DNA of 44,120 bases from Nocardioides sp. Root240 (GTDB lineage Bacteria; Actinomycetota; Actinomycetes; Propionibacteriales; Nocardioidaceae), in the NCBI RefSeq assembly GCF_001428825.1, contig NZ_LMIT01000013.1, positions 71,194-115,313 on the forward strand. The letters run 5' to 3'. Positions 31,774 to 39,022 of the stretch are shown piece after piece (the first letter of the stretch is position 1; the number at the start of each line of letters is the position of its first letter). The notes beneath the pieces are model-generated. The model saw only the letters and a program-made list of their open reading frames with translations. It did not search any database and had not been told where the DNA came from. Position numbers and translations under genes: made by a program.

Positions 31774-33030
31774 TCAGTCGAGGGCGTAGCCCTCGCCGTG
31801 CAGGGCGAGGTCGATGCCGGCGACCTCGTCCTCCTCCTTGACGCGGAAGCCGATGGTCTTCTCGATCACCGTGGCGAAGACGAAGGAGACCACGAACGAG
31901 AACGCGATCACGGTGAGCGACGAGAGCAGCTGGGCGAGGAACAGCTTGACCTCGCCGCCGAAGACCAGGCTGCCGCCGGTCAGCGCCTCGGCACCGAAGA
32001 TGCCGACCCAGATGCAGCCGATGAAGCCGGCGACCAGGTGGATGCCCACGACGTCGAGGCTGTCGTCGAAGCCGAGCTTGAACTTCAGGTCGATCGCGAA
32101 GGCGCAGATGGCGCCGGACACCAGGCCGAGGACCATCGCCCAGATCGGGGTGACGAAGGCGCACGCCGGGGTGATGGCGACCAGGCCGGTGACGATGCCG
32201 GAGGCCGCGCCGACGGCGGTGGCCTTGCCCTCGCGGACCGACTCGACGGCGATCCAGCCGAGCAGCGCGGCGGCCGGGGCGACGAGCGTGTTGAAGAAGA
32301 TCAGCGAGGTCTGGCCCTCGTCGGCGCCGAAGACGCCGGTGTTGAAGCCGTACCAGCCGAACCACAGGATCGCGGCACCGATGAGCACCAGCGGGACGTT
32401 GTGGGCGACGCTCTCCTCCTTGGAGAAGCCGACCTTGCGCTTGCCGAGGACCAGTGCGAGAGCGAGGGCGGACGCGCCGGCGGACTGGTGGATCACGGTG
32501 CCACCGGCCCAGTCGAGCGCGCCCTGGCCGAGGCCCCACACGTCGTTCGCGAGCCAGCCGTAGAACTCACCGTCGCCGTTGACGCCCCAGATCCAGCGGA
32601 AGGTGGGGAACACGACGAAGGTGGTGAAGAGCGCGGCGAAGAGCATCCACGGCCAGAAGCGCGCACGGTCGGCGACGGCTCCCGAGACCAGCGCCACCGT
32701 GATGATGCAGAACGCGACGAGGAAGGCGTGGCTGCCGAACGCGTTGGCCGCGTCACCGCCGCCCACACCGGTCATCAGGTCGGACATGCCGACGTCCTGG
32801 AACGGGTTGCCGAACAGCTTGCTGCCGCCGTCGGTGCCGTTGCCCGCGATGCCCGTGCCACCGATGAGCAGGTAGAGCAGGGTGACGACGGCGATCGAGC
32901 CGAAGCTCAGCATCATCATGGACACGACGGACTTCTGCTTGACCAGACCGCCGTAGAAGAACGCCAGGCCGGGCGTCATGAACAGGACTAGAGCAGCACA
33001 GATCAGCTGCCACGAAAGCTCGACAGACAT
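31774..33030 (-). CDS. amt: Ammonium transporter
   Basis: Amt channels carry ammonium across the membrane. The 418-residue protein has eleven expected helices. The twin pore histidines are in TVIHQSAGASALALALV and VVGIHLVAGFIG, and FFYGGLV lies in the first helix. ATG at 33030 is supported by GAGGACC upstream. A GlnR-type box 83 bases upstream predicts induction under nitrogen limitation. Unlike the usual amt-glnB-glnD operon, this copy stands alone, 11 kb from glnB; a second amt next to glnB beyond the window is possible. Confidence 0.96.
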   Translation of the reverse strand: MSVELSWQLICAALVLFMTPGLAFFYGGLVKQKSVVSMMMLSFGSIAVVTLLYLLIGGTGIAGNGTDGGSKLFGNPFQDVGMSDLMTGVGGGDAANAFGSHAFLVAFCIITVALVSGAVADRARFWPWMLFAALFTTFVVFPTFRWIWGVNGDGEFYGWLANDVWGLGQGALDWAGGTVIHQSAGASALALALVLGKRKVGFSKEESVAHNVPLVLIGAAILWFGWYGFNTGVFGADEGQTSLIFFNTLVAPAAALLGWIAVESVREGKATAVGAASGIVTGLVAITPACAFVTPIWAMVLGLVSGAICAFAIDLKFKLGFDDSLDVVGIHLVAGFIGCIWVGIFGAEALTGGSLVFGGEVKLFLAQLLSSLTVIAFSFVVSFVFATVIEKTIGFRVKEEDEVAGIDLALHGEGYALD

Positions 33031-33113
33031 GCAGGTCCTCACAGGTCTCGGGAGTGGGGCTTCGGGCCGGGCAACGCTGCCGGCCTCGTCTGCGCCGATA
33101 CTTGCGAGGGCTC

Positions 33114-33151
33114 GTTTCACCGAGACCCGACGGACGTTTCGAGCCTGTTAC
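33114..33151 (-). promoter_or_regulatory. GlnR-type binding site upstream of amt
   Basis: Read on the minus strand: GTAAC (33151-33147), six bases, GAAAC (33140-33136), six bases, CGGGT (33129-33125), six bases, GAAAC (33118-33114). This has the spacing and three of the four half-sites of the actinobacterial GlnR box gTnAC-n6-GaAAC repeated twice. It lies 83 bases upstream of the amt ATG, as expected for an activator site. The third half-site is degenerate. Confidence 0.75.
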
Positions 33152-33203
33152 AGGTTCGACGAGCGTGTGTCACGCCCGTGAACGCACACGCACTGCGCCC
33201 CGG

Positions 33204-34358
33204 TCAGCGGCGTTTGGTGAGGGTGACTGCGTGCGGCGGTCCGGGCAGGTCGGGCCGGATGCGGAAGCCCGCCTTGCGGTACATCCGCTGGTTGCGGGCG
33301 CTCGCGGCTCCCGTGAAGAGGACGTACGACGTCGCCTGGTCCGGCGCGACCGCCTGGATGTGCTCCAGCAGGACCCGCCCGAGGCCGGAGCCCTGCAGGT
33401 CGGGGGCGACCATGATCCGGCCGATGTCCCACCGGTCCTCGCCGTCGAGCTTGCCGCGCACCGCGCCGACGAGCCGGCCGGCCCGGCGTACGACCCAGGT
33501 CTCCCACTCCTCGAGGCCGGCCCGGACGTCGTCGAGCGACTCCTGCAGGGCGGGGATGTCGAGGGTGTCGTTGGCGAGCGCCTCCTGCAGCCAGCAGGCG
33601 CGCTGCAGGGTCAGGATCTCGCCGGCGTCGCCCGGGACGGCCCGCACGATCGGCGTGCCGTCGTCGAGCACCGACGGGTGGAGCAGGTCCGGCCGCCGCG
33701 ACGCCGTACGACGGCGGGCCTCCTCGTGGCGCCACGCGGCGACCTTGCCGTGGTCGCCCGAGCGCAGCACGGCCGGGACGTCGTGGCCGCGCCAGGAGGC
33801 GGGTTTGGTGTAGACGGGGTACTCCAGCAGCCCGCCCTCGGCGTGCGACTCCTCGACGAGCGACTCCGCGTTGCCCATGAAGCCGGGCAGCAGCCGCACG
33901 ACCGCCTCGGTGATCGCGAGCGCGGCGACCTCTCCCCCGTTGAGGACGTAGTCGCCCAGGCTGATCTCGCGAACCTCGGCGCGCTCGCGAGCGTGGTCGA
34001 TGACGCGCTGGTCGATGCCCTCGTAGCGGCCGCAGGCGAACAGGAGGTGCTCACGGGTGGCGAGCTCCTCGGCGAGGCGTTGGTCGAAGGGCTCGCCAGA
34101 GGGCGTGGTGAACACGACGGTGGTCCCCGCGTCGACGCCGAGCGCGTCGAAGGCCTCGCCCCACGGCTCCGGCTTCATGACCATGCCCGCGCCGCCGCCG
34201 TAGGGCGTGTCGTCGACGCGGTGGTGCTTGTCGTGGGAGTAGCCGCGCAGGTCGTGGACGTGGAACTCGACGAGGCGCTTACCAGCCGCCTTGCCCGGCA
34301 GCGACAGGTCGAGGGGCGCGAAGAAGTCGGGGAAGATCGTGAGGTAGTCGAGCCTCAT
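33204..34358 (-). CDS. trmD: tRNA (guanine-N1)-methyltransferase TrmD fused to a GNAT domain
   Basis: TrmD methylates G37 of tRNAs and prevents frameshifting. Residues 1-225 form a complete TrmD: DDTPYGGGAGMVMKPEP (49-65), GRYEGIDQRV (110-119), and the trefoil-knot SAM site SLGDYVLNGGE (133-143). TrmD alone is normally about 230-270 residues; this protein has 384. Residues 235-384 form a GNAT acetyltransferase with the loop VAPDLQGSGLG (317-327) and the YRKAGF motif. The two domains are in one frame with no stop between them. The ATG overlaps the rimM stop as ATGA. The acetyl acceptor is unknown. Confidence 0.92.
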   Translation of the reverse strand: MRLDYLTIFPDFFAPLDLSLPGKAAGKRLVEFHVHDLRGYSHDKHHRVDDTPYGGGAGMVMKPEPWGEAFDALGVDAGTTVVFTTPSGEPFDQRLAEELATREHLLFACGRYEGIDQRVIDHARERAEVREISLGDYVLNGGEVAALAITEAVVRLLPGFMGNAESLVEESHAEGGLLEYPVYTKPASWRGHDVPAVLRSGDHGKVAAWRHEEARRRTASRRPDLLHPSVLDDGTPIVRAVPGDAGEILTLQRACWLQEALANDTLDIPALQESLDDVRAGLEEWETWVVRRAGRLVGAVRGKLDGEDRWDIGRIMVAPDLQGSGLGRVLLEHIQAVAPDQATSYVLFTGAASARNQRMYRKAGFRIRPDLPGPPHAVTLTKRR

Positions 34359-34924
34359 TCCCCGGCTTCCTCGCTGTCCTCGCTGTCCTCGGGGAACGGG
34401 GTGACCAGGCCGGGCCGGTCGGCGATCACGACACGGCCGCCGGCGACGTCGACCTCCGACACCAGTGCGACGACGAAGGGCACCAGCGCCTCGCGCCCGT
34501 CGGGGGTCTTGATGCGGAGCAGGTCCTGGGCGCCGTGCACCAGGCCGACCAGCTCGCCGAGGTGGTTGCCCTCGAGGTCGTGGGCCGCCAGGCCGATCAG
34601 CTGGTGGTCGTAGAACTCCTCGGGGTCCTCCGGCACCTCGTCGGCGGGTACGACGGCCCGCAGCACCACTCCGCGCGCCGCCTCAGCGGCGTTGCGGTCC
34701 GGGAGCTCGCCGAAGACGACCAGCAGGGTGCCCTGGTGCCAGCGGGTGCGCTCGACGGTGAGGGTGCGCGCGGAGAACGCCGAGCCACGGGGGGACTCCG
34801 CCTGGAGGACCGCGCCGGCGACGTAGCGGCGGTCGGGCTCGTCGGTGCGGACGTCGACGGTGACCTCGCCCTTGATGCCGTGCGGCTTGCCGATCCGGCC
34901 GACCACGACCTCGATGCTCTCCAC
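34355..34924 (-). CDS. rimM: Ribosome maturation factor RimM
   Basis: RimM binds S19 and helps mature the 30S head. The 189-residue protein begins VVVGRIGKPHGIKGEV, the family start, and has a PRC-barrel C-terminal half around LIGLAAHDLEGNHLGELV. The start is GTG. A strong hairpin lies upstream, between this gene and khpA, so expression may depend on partial read-through. The end overlaps trmD by four bases. Confidence 0.96.
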   Translation of the reverse strand: MESIEVVVGRIGKPHGIKGEVTVDVRTDEPDRRYVAGAVLQAESPRGSAFSARTLTVERTRWHQGTLLVVFGELPDRNAAEAARGVVLRAVVPADEVPEDPEEFYDHQLIGLAAHDLEGNHLGELVGLVHGAQDLLRIKTPDGREALVPFVVALVSEVDVAGGRVVIADRPGLVTPFPEDSEDSEEAGE

Positions 34925-34958
34925 GGGTCCGAGATTAGGGCCAGCCGCCCGGGAACGA

Positions 34959-34996
34959 CGAACGGGCGCCTCCCCCGGAGGGGAGACGCCCGTTCG
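34959..34996 (-). terminator. 17-bp hairpin between khpA and rimM
   Basis: Seventeen-base arms begin CGAACGGGCG and end CGCCCGTTCG, with a four-base loop. The single imperfect pair is C/A on the plus strand and U/G on the minus strand, so the stem is complete only in the minus-strand RNA. It follows the khpA stop by 11 bases. No T-run follows on the minus strand, so it may attenuate rather than end rimM-trmD transcription, or act as an RNA-stability element. Confidence 0.65.
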
Positions 34997-35007
34997 GCTG
35001 CTTCAGG

Positions 35008-35247
35008 TCAGCGGCGGTCCGTGTCGACGAAGTCGATCCGGGTGTTGCCGTTGCCGGCGATCGCGGAGACGACCGTGCGGAACGCGGTCGCCGTGCGGCC
35101 ACCGCGACCGATCACCTTGCCGAGATCGTCGGGGTGGACCCGGACCTCGAGCACGGATCCACGGCGCAGCTGCTTGTCGCGCACGACCACGTCGTCGGGG
35201 TGTTCGACCACTCCGCGGACGAGGTGCTCCAGCGCGTCAGCCAACAT
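35008..35247 (-). CDS. khpA: KH-domain RNA-binding protein KhpA
   Basis: The 79-residue protein is a single KH domain with the GxxG loop GKVIGRGG at 43-50. KhpA-type proteins bind RNA and, in several Gram-positives, affect cell size and division. Position between rpsP and rimM is the conserved one. The ATG lies four bases after the rpsP stop, so it is translated with rpsP. Confidence 0.95.
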   Translation of the reverse strand: MLADALEHLVRGVVEHPDDVVVRDKQLRRGSVLEVRVHPDDLGKVIGRGGRTATAFRTVVSAIAGNGNTRIDFVDTDRR

Positions 35248-35251
35248 CGAC

Positions 35252-35743
35252 TCAGGCCTCGGTGCTCTCGGCGGCGGGAGCCTCGGCCTCGGCGGCCGGC
35301 TCCTCGGCGGGAGTCTCCTCGGCGGCGGCCTCGACCGGCGCCTCCTCGACCTTCTTCTCGGCCTTCTTCTTGGTGGTCACCGCGGCGCCCTTGGGCTCGT
35401 TGGCGGCCTCCTTGAGGGCCTCGTTGAAGACCTCGAGCTTGTCGCGCTTGGGCTCCTTGACCTTGAGGGTGCCCTCGGCGCCGTCGATGCCCTTGAACTT
35501 CTGCCAGTCACCGGTGACCTTGAGGATCGCCTCGACGGCCTCGGACGGCTGCGCGCCCACGCCGAGCCAGTACTGCGCCCGCTCGGAGACGACGTCGATG
35601 TACGACGGGTCCTCCTTGGGGTGGTACTTGCCGATCTCCTCGATCACGGCGCCGTCGCGCTTCTTGCGCGAGTCGACGATGACGATGCGGTACTGCGGAA
35701 CCCGGACCTTGCCCAGGCGCTTCAGACGGATCTTGACGGCCAC
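35252..35743 (-). CDS. rpsP: 30S ribosomal protein S16
   Basis: Residues 1-85 are a standard S16: MAVKIRLKRLGKVRVPQYRI, then IGKYHPKEDPSYIDV and the QPSEAV segment. The remaining 75 residues are an alanine/glutamate/lysine-rich extension not present in the short S16 of most bacteria but common in actinobacteria. GTG at 35743 is the family start; AAGGAG lies 11 bases upstream. It heads the rpsP-khpA(-rimM-trmD) unit. Confidence 0.96.
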   Translation of the reverse strand: MAVKIRLKRLGKVRVPQYRIVIVDSRKKRDGAVIEEIGKYHPKEDPSYIDVVSERAQYWLGVGAQPSEAVEAILKVTGDWQKFKGIDGAEGTLKVKEPKRDKLEVFNEALKEAANEPKGAAVTTKKKAEKKVEEAPVEAAAEETPAEEPAAEAEAPAAESTEA

Positions 35744-35944
35744 GTTTGTGGTGTCTCCTTGAGAACTAGTGTGGGTGAGGCGCGGGCGACCAGGTGGGGA
35801 ACACCGGGGCCCGGACTCGGATGGGTCCTGCACCCACCGGTTGAGAGGGTCCGGAAGTTGCAGAACTCAGCCGCCAAGTCTGCCAGATGACCTGACCTCG
35901 GAAGAAATCGCCTCGGCATCTCGGCTCCGGCCGGGCCCACGTCC

Positions 35945-35964
35945 CGGATCGATGGTTCGATCCG
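35945..35964. promoter_or_regulatory. 20-base palindrome upstream of the secreted acidic-repeat gene
   Basis: CGGATCGA and TCGATCCG pair perfectly around TGGT. It lies in the 311-base gap between rpsP and the secreted protein, about 90 bases upstream of the latter's ATG, in the right place for an operator. The rest of the gap must also hold the divergent rpsP promoter; I see no other structure or gene in it. Confidence 0.4.
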
Positions 35965-36054
35965 CCCAGCCCGCCGCGACCGCGCGGAGGTGCCGGGTGA
36001 GGGGGCCTCGCAGGGAGCATCGAGGCGACGAACTGCTCCTCCGGAGGGAATCCC

Positions 36055-36789
36055 ATGCACACGATCCGCCGTACCGCCGTCGCCGCGCTCGCCGCGGCGA
36101 CCCTGTCGATCGCCCCCCTGTCGGTGGCCGAGGCCGCCGTCCACGCCAAGCCGGCGGGCTCGCACTCCTCCCACGGCGGCAAGGGCGGCGGCGCGTCGCA
36201 CCACCTGTCGGCCCAGACCCGCGGCGTGCTGCGCCAGGTCACGGTCCGCGACCGCGCGCTGGCCCGGGTGGCCGCCTCCCGGGCGATCACCGGCCTCGCC
36301 GACGAGCAGGAGAGCGTGCTGACCGCCTCGATCGCCCAGGACCGCGCCGACCTCGCCGCCCTGAAGGACGCGGTCTCCGCCGGGACGACGAAGCCACGCG
36401 CGGCGAAGGCCGCCCTGCGCGCCGTCCGGGTCGAGAACTACCTGCGGGCCGTCGCCGTGCTGCGCGACGCAGCCGAGCTCGCGGACGCCGCGGTCGACCT
36501 CCCCGAGGTGCTCGATCTCGTCGACGCCGTGGTGGCCGGCGTGCTGGAGGTGTCCGCGACCGGTGGCCGGACGGTGCTCCGCACCGCGCGGGCCGACCTC
36601 GAGGACGCCTGGGCGCTGTACGACGAGCTGACCGCCGAGCCCGAGGAGTGCACGGCCGACGAGACCGACGACTGCACCGACGACGGCACCGACGACGGCA
36701 CGGACGACGGCACCGGCGACGGCACCGAGGACGGCACCGGCGGCTCCGACGACGGCGGCGACACGCCTGAGGTCGAGCCGCTCGGCTGA
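36055..36789 (+). CDS. Secreted protein with acidic TDDG-repeat tail, unknown function
   Basis: The protein has 244 residues. A signal peptide covers residues 1-28 (VAEAA cleavage region), a histidine/glycine-rich stretch follows at 30-52 and an alanine-rich helical domain covers about 55-195. The tail (about 200-240) contains tandem TDDG-like units coded by 12-base repeats near 36663-36731. The tail is strongly acidic and could bind calcium; this is inference from composition only. The ATG has GGAGGG five to six bases upstream, which decides the start. No known domain is recognised. It stands alone on the plus strand. Confidence 0.75.
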   Translation: MHTIRRTAVAALAAATLSIAPLSVAEAAVHAKPAGSHSSHGGKGGGASHHLSAQTRGVLRQVTVRDRALARVAASRAITGLADEQESVLTASIAQDRADLAALKDAVSAGTTKPRAAKAALRAVRVENYLRAVAVLRDAAELADAAVDLPEVLDLVDAVVAGVLEVSATGGRTVLRTARADLEDAWALYDELTAEPEECTADETDDCTDDGTDDGTDDGTGDGTEDGTGGSDDGGDTPEVEPLG

Positions 36790-36804
36790 CGCGGGGGAAC
36801 CCCC

Positions 36805-37887
36805 TCAGCCGTAGACCCGGCCGCGCAGCACCACGCAGGTCGGCTCGGTGAGCACCGAGAGGTCGTCGACCGGGTTGCGCGGGTAGACCACGAAGTCGGC
36901 GGTGTCGCCCTCGTCGAGGCCCGGGTTCCAGCCGAGCCAGGCGCGGGCCCGCCACGACGCGGCACCGAGGACGTCCTCGTTCGAGAGACCCATCGCGGCC
37001 ATCGCCCGGATCTCCTCGTGCAGCACGCCGTGACGTGCCGAGCCGCCGCCGTCGCTGCCGACGTACAGCGCGACACCGGCGTCATGGGCGTTCATCAACA
37101 CCTCACGGCGGCGCTCGAAGAGCCGGTCCATCGTGGCGGAGTACGCCGGGAACCTGGCCCGGCCGGACGAGGCGAAGCCCGGGAACTTCGAGGTCTGCAG
37201 CACGGTCGGCACCAGGGCGACCCCGCGCTCCACCATCTGCGCGATGTGGGCCTCGGTGAGACCGGTGCCGTGCTCGATGCAGTCGATCCCCGCGTCGAGC
37301 AGCGGGGAGAGCGAGTCCTCGCCGAAGCAGTGCGCGGTGACCTTGGCGCCGTGCGCATGGGCCACCTCGATCGCGGCGGTGACCGCGTCGGCCGGGAACG
37401 AGGGCGCCAGGTCGCCGGCCTCGCGGGAGATCCAGTCGCCGACCAGCTTCACCCAGCCGTCGCCCGCCTGCGCCTGCTCGGCGACGGCGTCGACCAGGCC
37501 GTCGGGCTCGACCTCCTGGCCGTAGTTCTGGATGTAGCGACGGGTGCGGGCGACGTGACGGCCGCACCGGATCAGGCGCGGCAGGTCCTCGCGCTCATGC
37601 ACCCAGCGGGTGTCGGCGGGCGAGCCACAGTCCCGGGTCAGGAGCACGCCGTTGTCGCGGTCGAGGATCGCGGTCCGCTCGATCTCCTCGTCGGGGACCG
37701 CTCCCCCGTCCTCGAGGCCGAGGTGGTTGTGGGCATCGACGAGGCCGGGGACGATCCAGCCCTGCGCGGCCGTCTCGGCGCCCGACAGCCCGGCAGGGCG
37801 CTCGTAGGTGATGCGCCCGTCGACGACGTACACCTCCCGCGTCTCGCCGTCGGGCAGGACCGGACCGGAGAACCGCAGCGCACTCAC
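36805..37887 (-). CDS. Amidohydrolase-family metal-dependent hydrolase
   Basis: The protein has 360 residues. The metal ligands of the amidohydrolase barrel are all visible: H53 and H55 in DAHNHLG, a lysine in WVKLVGDW near 150, histidines in VTAHCFGED and CIEHGTG, and an aspartate in VGSDGGG. It resembles imidazolonepropionase-like and prolidase-type members, so it should cleave a C-N bond in a cyclic or peptide-like substrate; the substrate is unknown. No signal peptide is present. The start is GTG. It lies downstream of the NYN-domain gene with a gap of 43 bases. Confidence 0.88.
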   Translation of the reverse strand: MSALRFSGPVLPDGETREVYVVDGRITYERPAGLSGAETAAQGWIVPGLVDAHNHLGLEDGGAVPDEEIERTAILDRDNGVLLTRDCGSPADTRWVHEREDLPRLIRCGRHVARTRRYIQNYGQEVEPDGLVDAVAEQAQAGDGWVKLVGDWISREAGDLAPSFPADAVTAAIEVAHAHGAKVTAHCFGEDSLSPLLDAGIDCIEHGTGLTEAHIAQMVERGVALVPTVLQTSKFPGFASSGRARFPAYSATMDRLFERRREVLMNAHDAGVALYVGSDGGGSARHGVLHEEIRAMAAMGLSNEDVLGAASWRARAWLGWNPGLDEGDTADFVVYPRNPVDDLSVLTEPTCVVLRGRVYG

Positions 37888-37930
37888 CCGGCGAACCTAC
37901 CAACGCGGCGTGCCGGCCCGGCGCCCCCTT

Positions 37931-38299
37931 TCAGAGGTACGACAGCAGCCAGGTCGGCGACAGCGTGGTCGCCCCGACGCCGTGGACGCGCGCGTCGAGG
38001 GCACGGTCGGCCGTGACCACGACGGTGCGGTGGCCCTGCTCGACGGCCTTCGCCGCCTCCGCGACGATCGTCGCGTCGCCGTCCTTCGCGGCGTGCACGG
38101 TGCGCACGTGGGCGTCCTTGCCGGCCCGGACACCGCCCTTGGCCTGGCCCTCGAGGACGAGCACGACGACGTCGTAGGGCACGTCGGCGACGAGGAGCTG
38201 GTCGTGCAGCCGCAGCGCGGCGCCCGCGCGGTCCTTCCACCAGCCGTCGGGGCGTGCCCCGACGACGTTCGCGCCGTCGACGACGAGGGTCGACCTCAC
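37931..38299 (-). CDS. NYN / PIN-like domain protein
   Basis: The 122-residue protein begins STLVVDGANVVGARP, where D8 and N11 match the first metal site of NYN/PIN-like RNases. Further acidic residues are in KDGDATIV and TADRALDARV, the usual later metal ligands. It is likely a small RNA nuclease or RNA-binding domain. Its GTG overlaps the stop of the upstream zinc-finger gene by four bases (GTGA), so the two are coupled. Cellular role is unknown. Confidence 0.82.
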   Translation of the reverse strand: MRSTLVVDGANVVGARPDGWWKDRAGAALRLHDQLLVADVPYDVVVLVLEGQAKGGVRAGKDAHVRTVHAAKDGDATIVAEAAKAVEQGHRTVVVTADRALDARVHGVGATTLSPTWLLSYL

Positions 38300-39015
38300 T
38301 GTCCGTCACCGCCCGCGGGCGTGAGGTGACCGAGCTCCCACAGGGCGAGCTGGAGGGCGACGAACTCCGCGCGGTCGAGCGTGATGTCGAGGCTGCGCCG
38401 CCTCGCGCCCTGCTCCCAGCCGGTCCACGTGCGGCGGAACACGCCACCGGTCCGGCAGTGCACGGTGATCCGGCGGCGTCCCGAGCACAGCTGGAGGTAG
38501 ACCCCGACCCGTACGTCGACGGTCTCGTAGGTCTCGCTGCCCGCGCCACCGGCGGGACGGCCCTCCCAGGCGCCCCCCAGGACCACACGGTCGAGCGAGG
38601 CGAGCCGGCGCCGGCCCAGTCCGTAGGTGTGGCGCAGGAGGGCGCCACGCTCGTCGACCCGGAGCCGGCCGGGGAAGAGCGGAGCACCCCAGCCGACGGC
38701 ACCCCACACGACCAGCGCCACCGCGAGCAACCCGACGGTGCCGAGGACGAGGCGGTCGTCGGGCTCGCCCGAGGTCCCCCAGACCACCGCACAGACCACG
38801 ACCGCCAGCACGCCCAGCGCCAGGAGCCACCGCGAGCCGACGCGCTCGGGGCCGCGCCAGCTCGTCGTGCCGGCCGCGGCGTCGTCGCCGCCGTGGACCT
38901 TCGTCAGGTGCCGGTCGAGGTTGGCGCCGTTGACGCCCTCGGCGCACACCGGGCAGGGCACCGGACCGTCCGGGCGCGCAGCGGCGAGCCGTCGCGCCCG
39001 GTCGCCCGTCGTCAT
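38296..39015 (-). CDS. Zinc-finger membrane protein, unknown function
   Basis: The protein has 239 residues. The N-terminus has a C2H2-type finger: C21-x2-C24 then H36-x4-H41 (CPVCAEGVNGANLDRHLTKVH region). Two membrane helices follow (about 62-80 and 90-110), then a soluble beta-rich part with LRVDERGALLRHTYGLG, resembling PH-like or DUF domains that sit at membranes. I do not recognise the family. The ATG is seven bases after ffh. Coupled translation with the NYN gene suggests a joint function. Confidence 0.7.
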   Translation of the reverse strand: MTTGDRARRLAAARPDGPVPCPVCAEGVNGANLDRHLTKVHGGDDAAAGTTSWRGPERVGSRWLLALGVLAVVVCAVVWGTSGEPDDRLVLGTVGLLAVALVVWGAVGWGAPLFPGRLRVDERGALLRHTYGLGRRRLASLDRVVLGGAWEGRPAGGAGSETYETVDVRVGVYLQLCSGRRRITVHCRTGGVFRRTWTGWEQGARRRSLDITLDRAEFVALQLALWELGHLTPAGGDGQ

Positions 39016-39022
39016 CGCCCGA

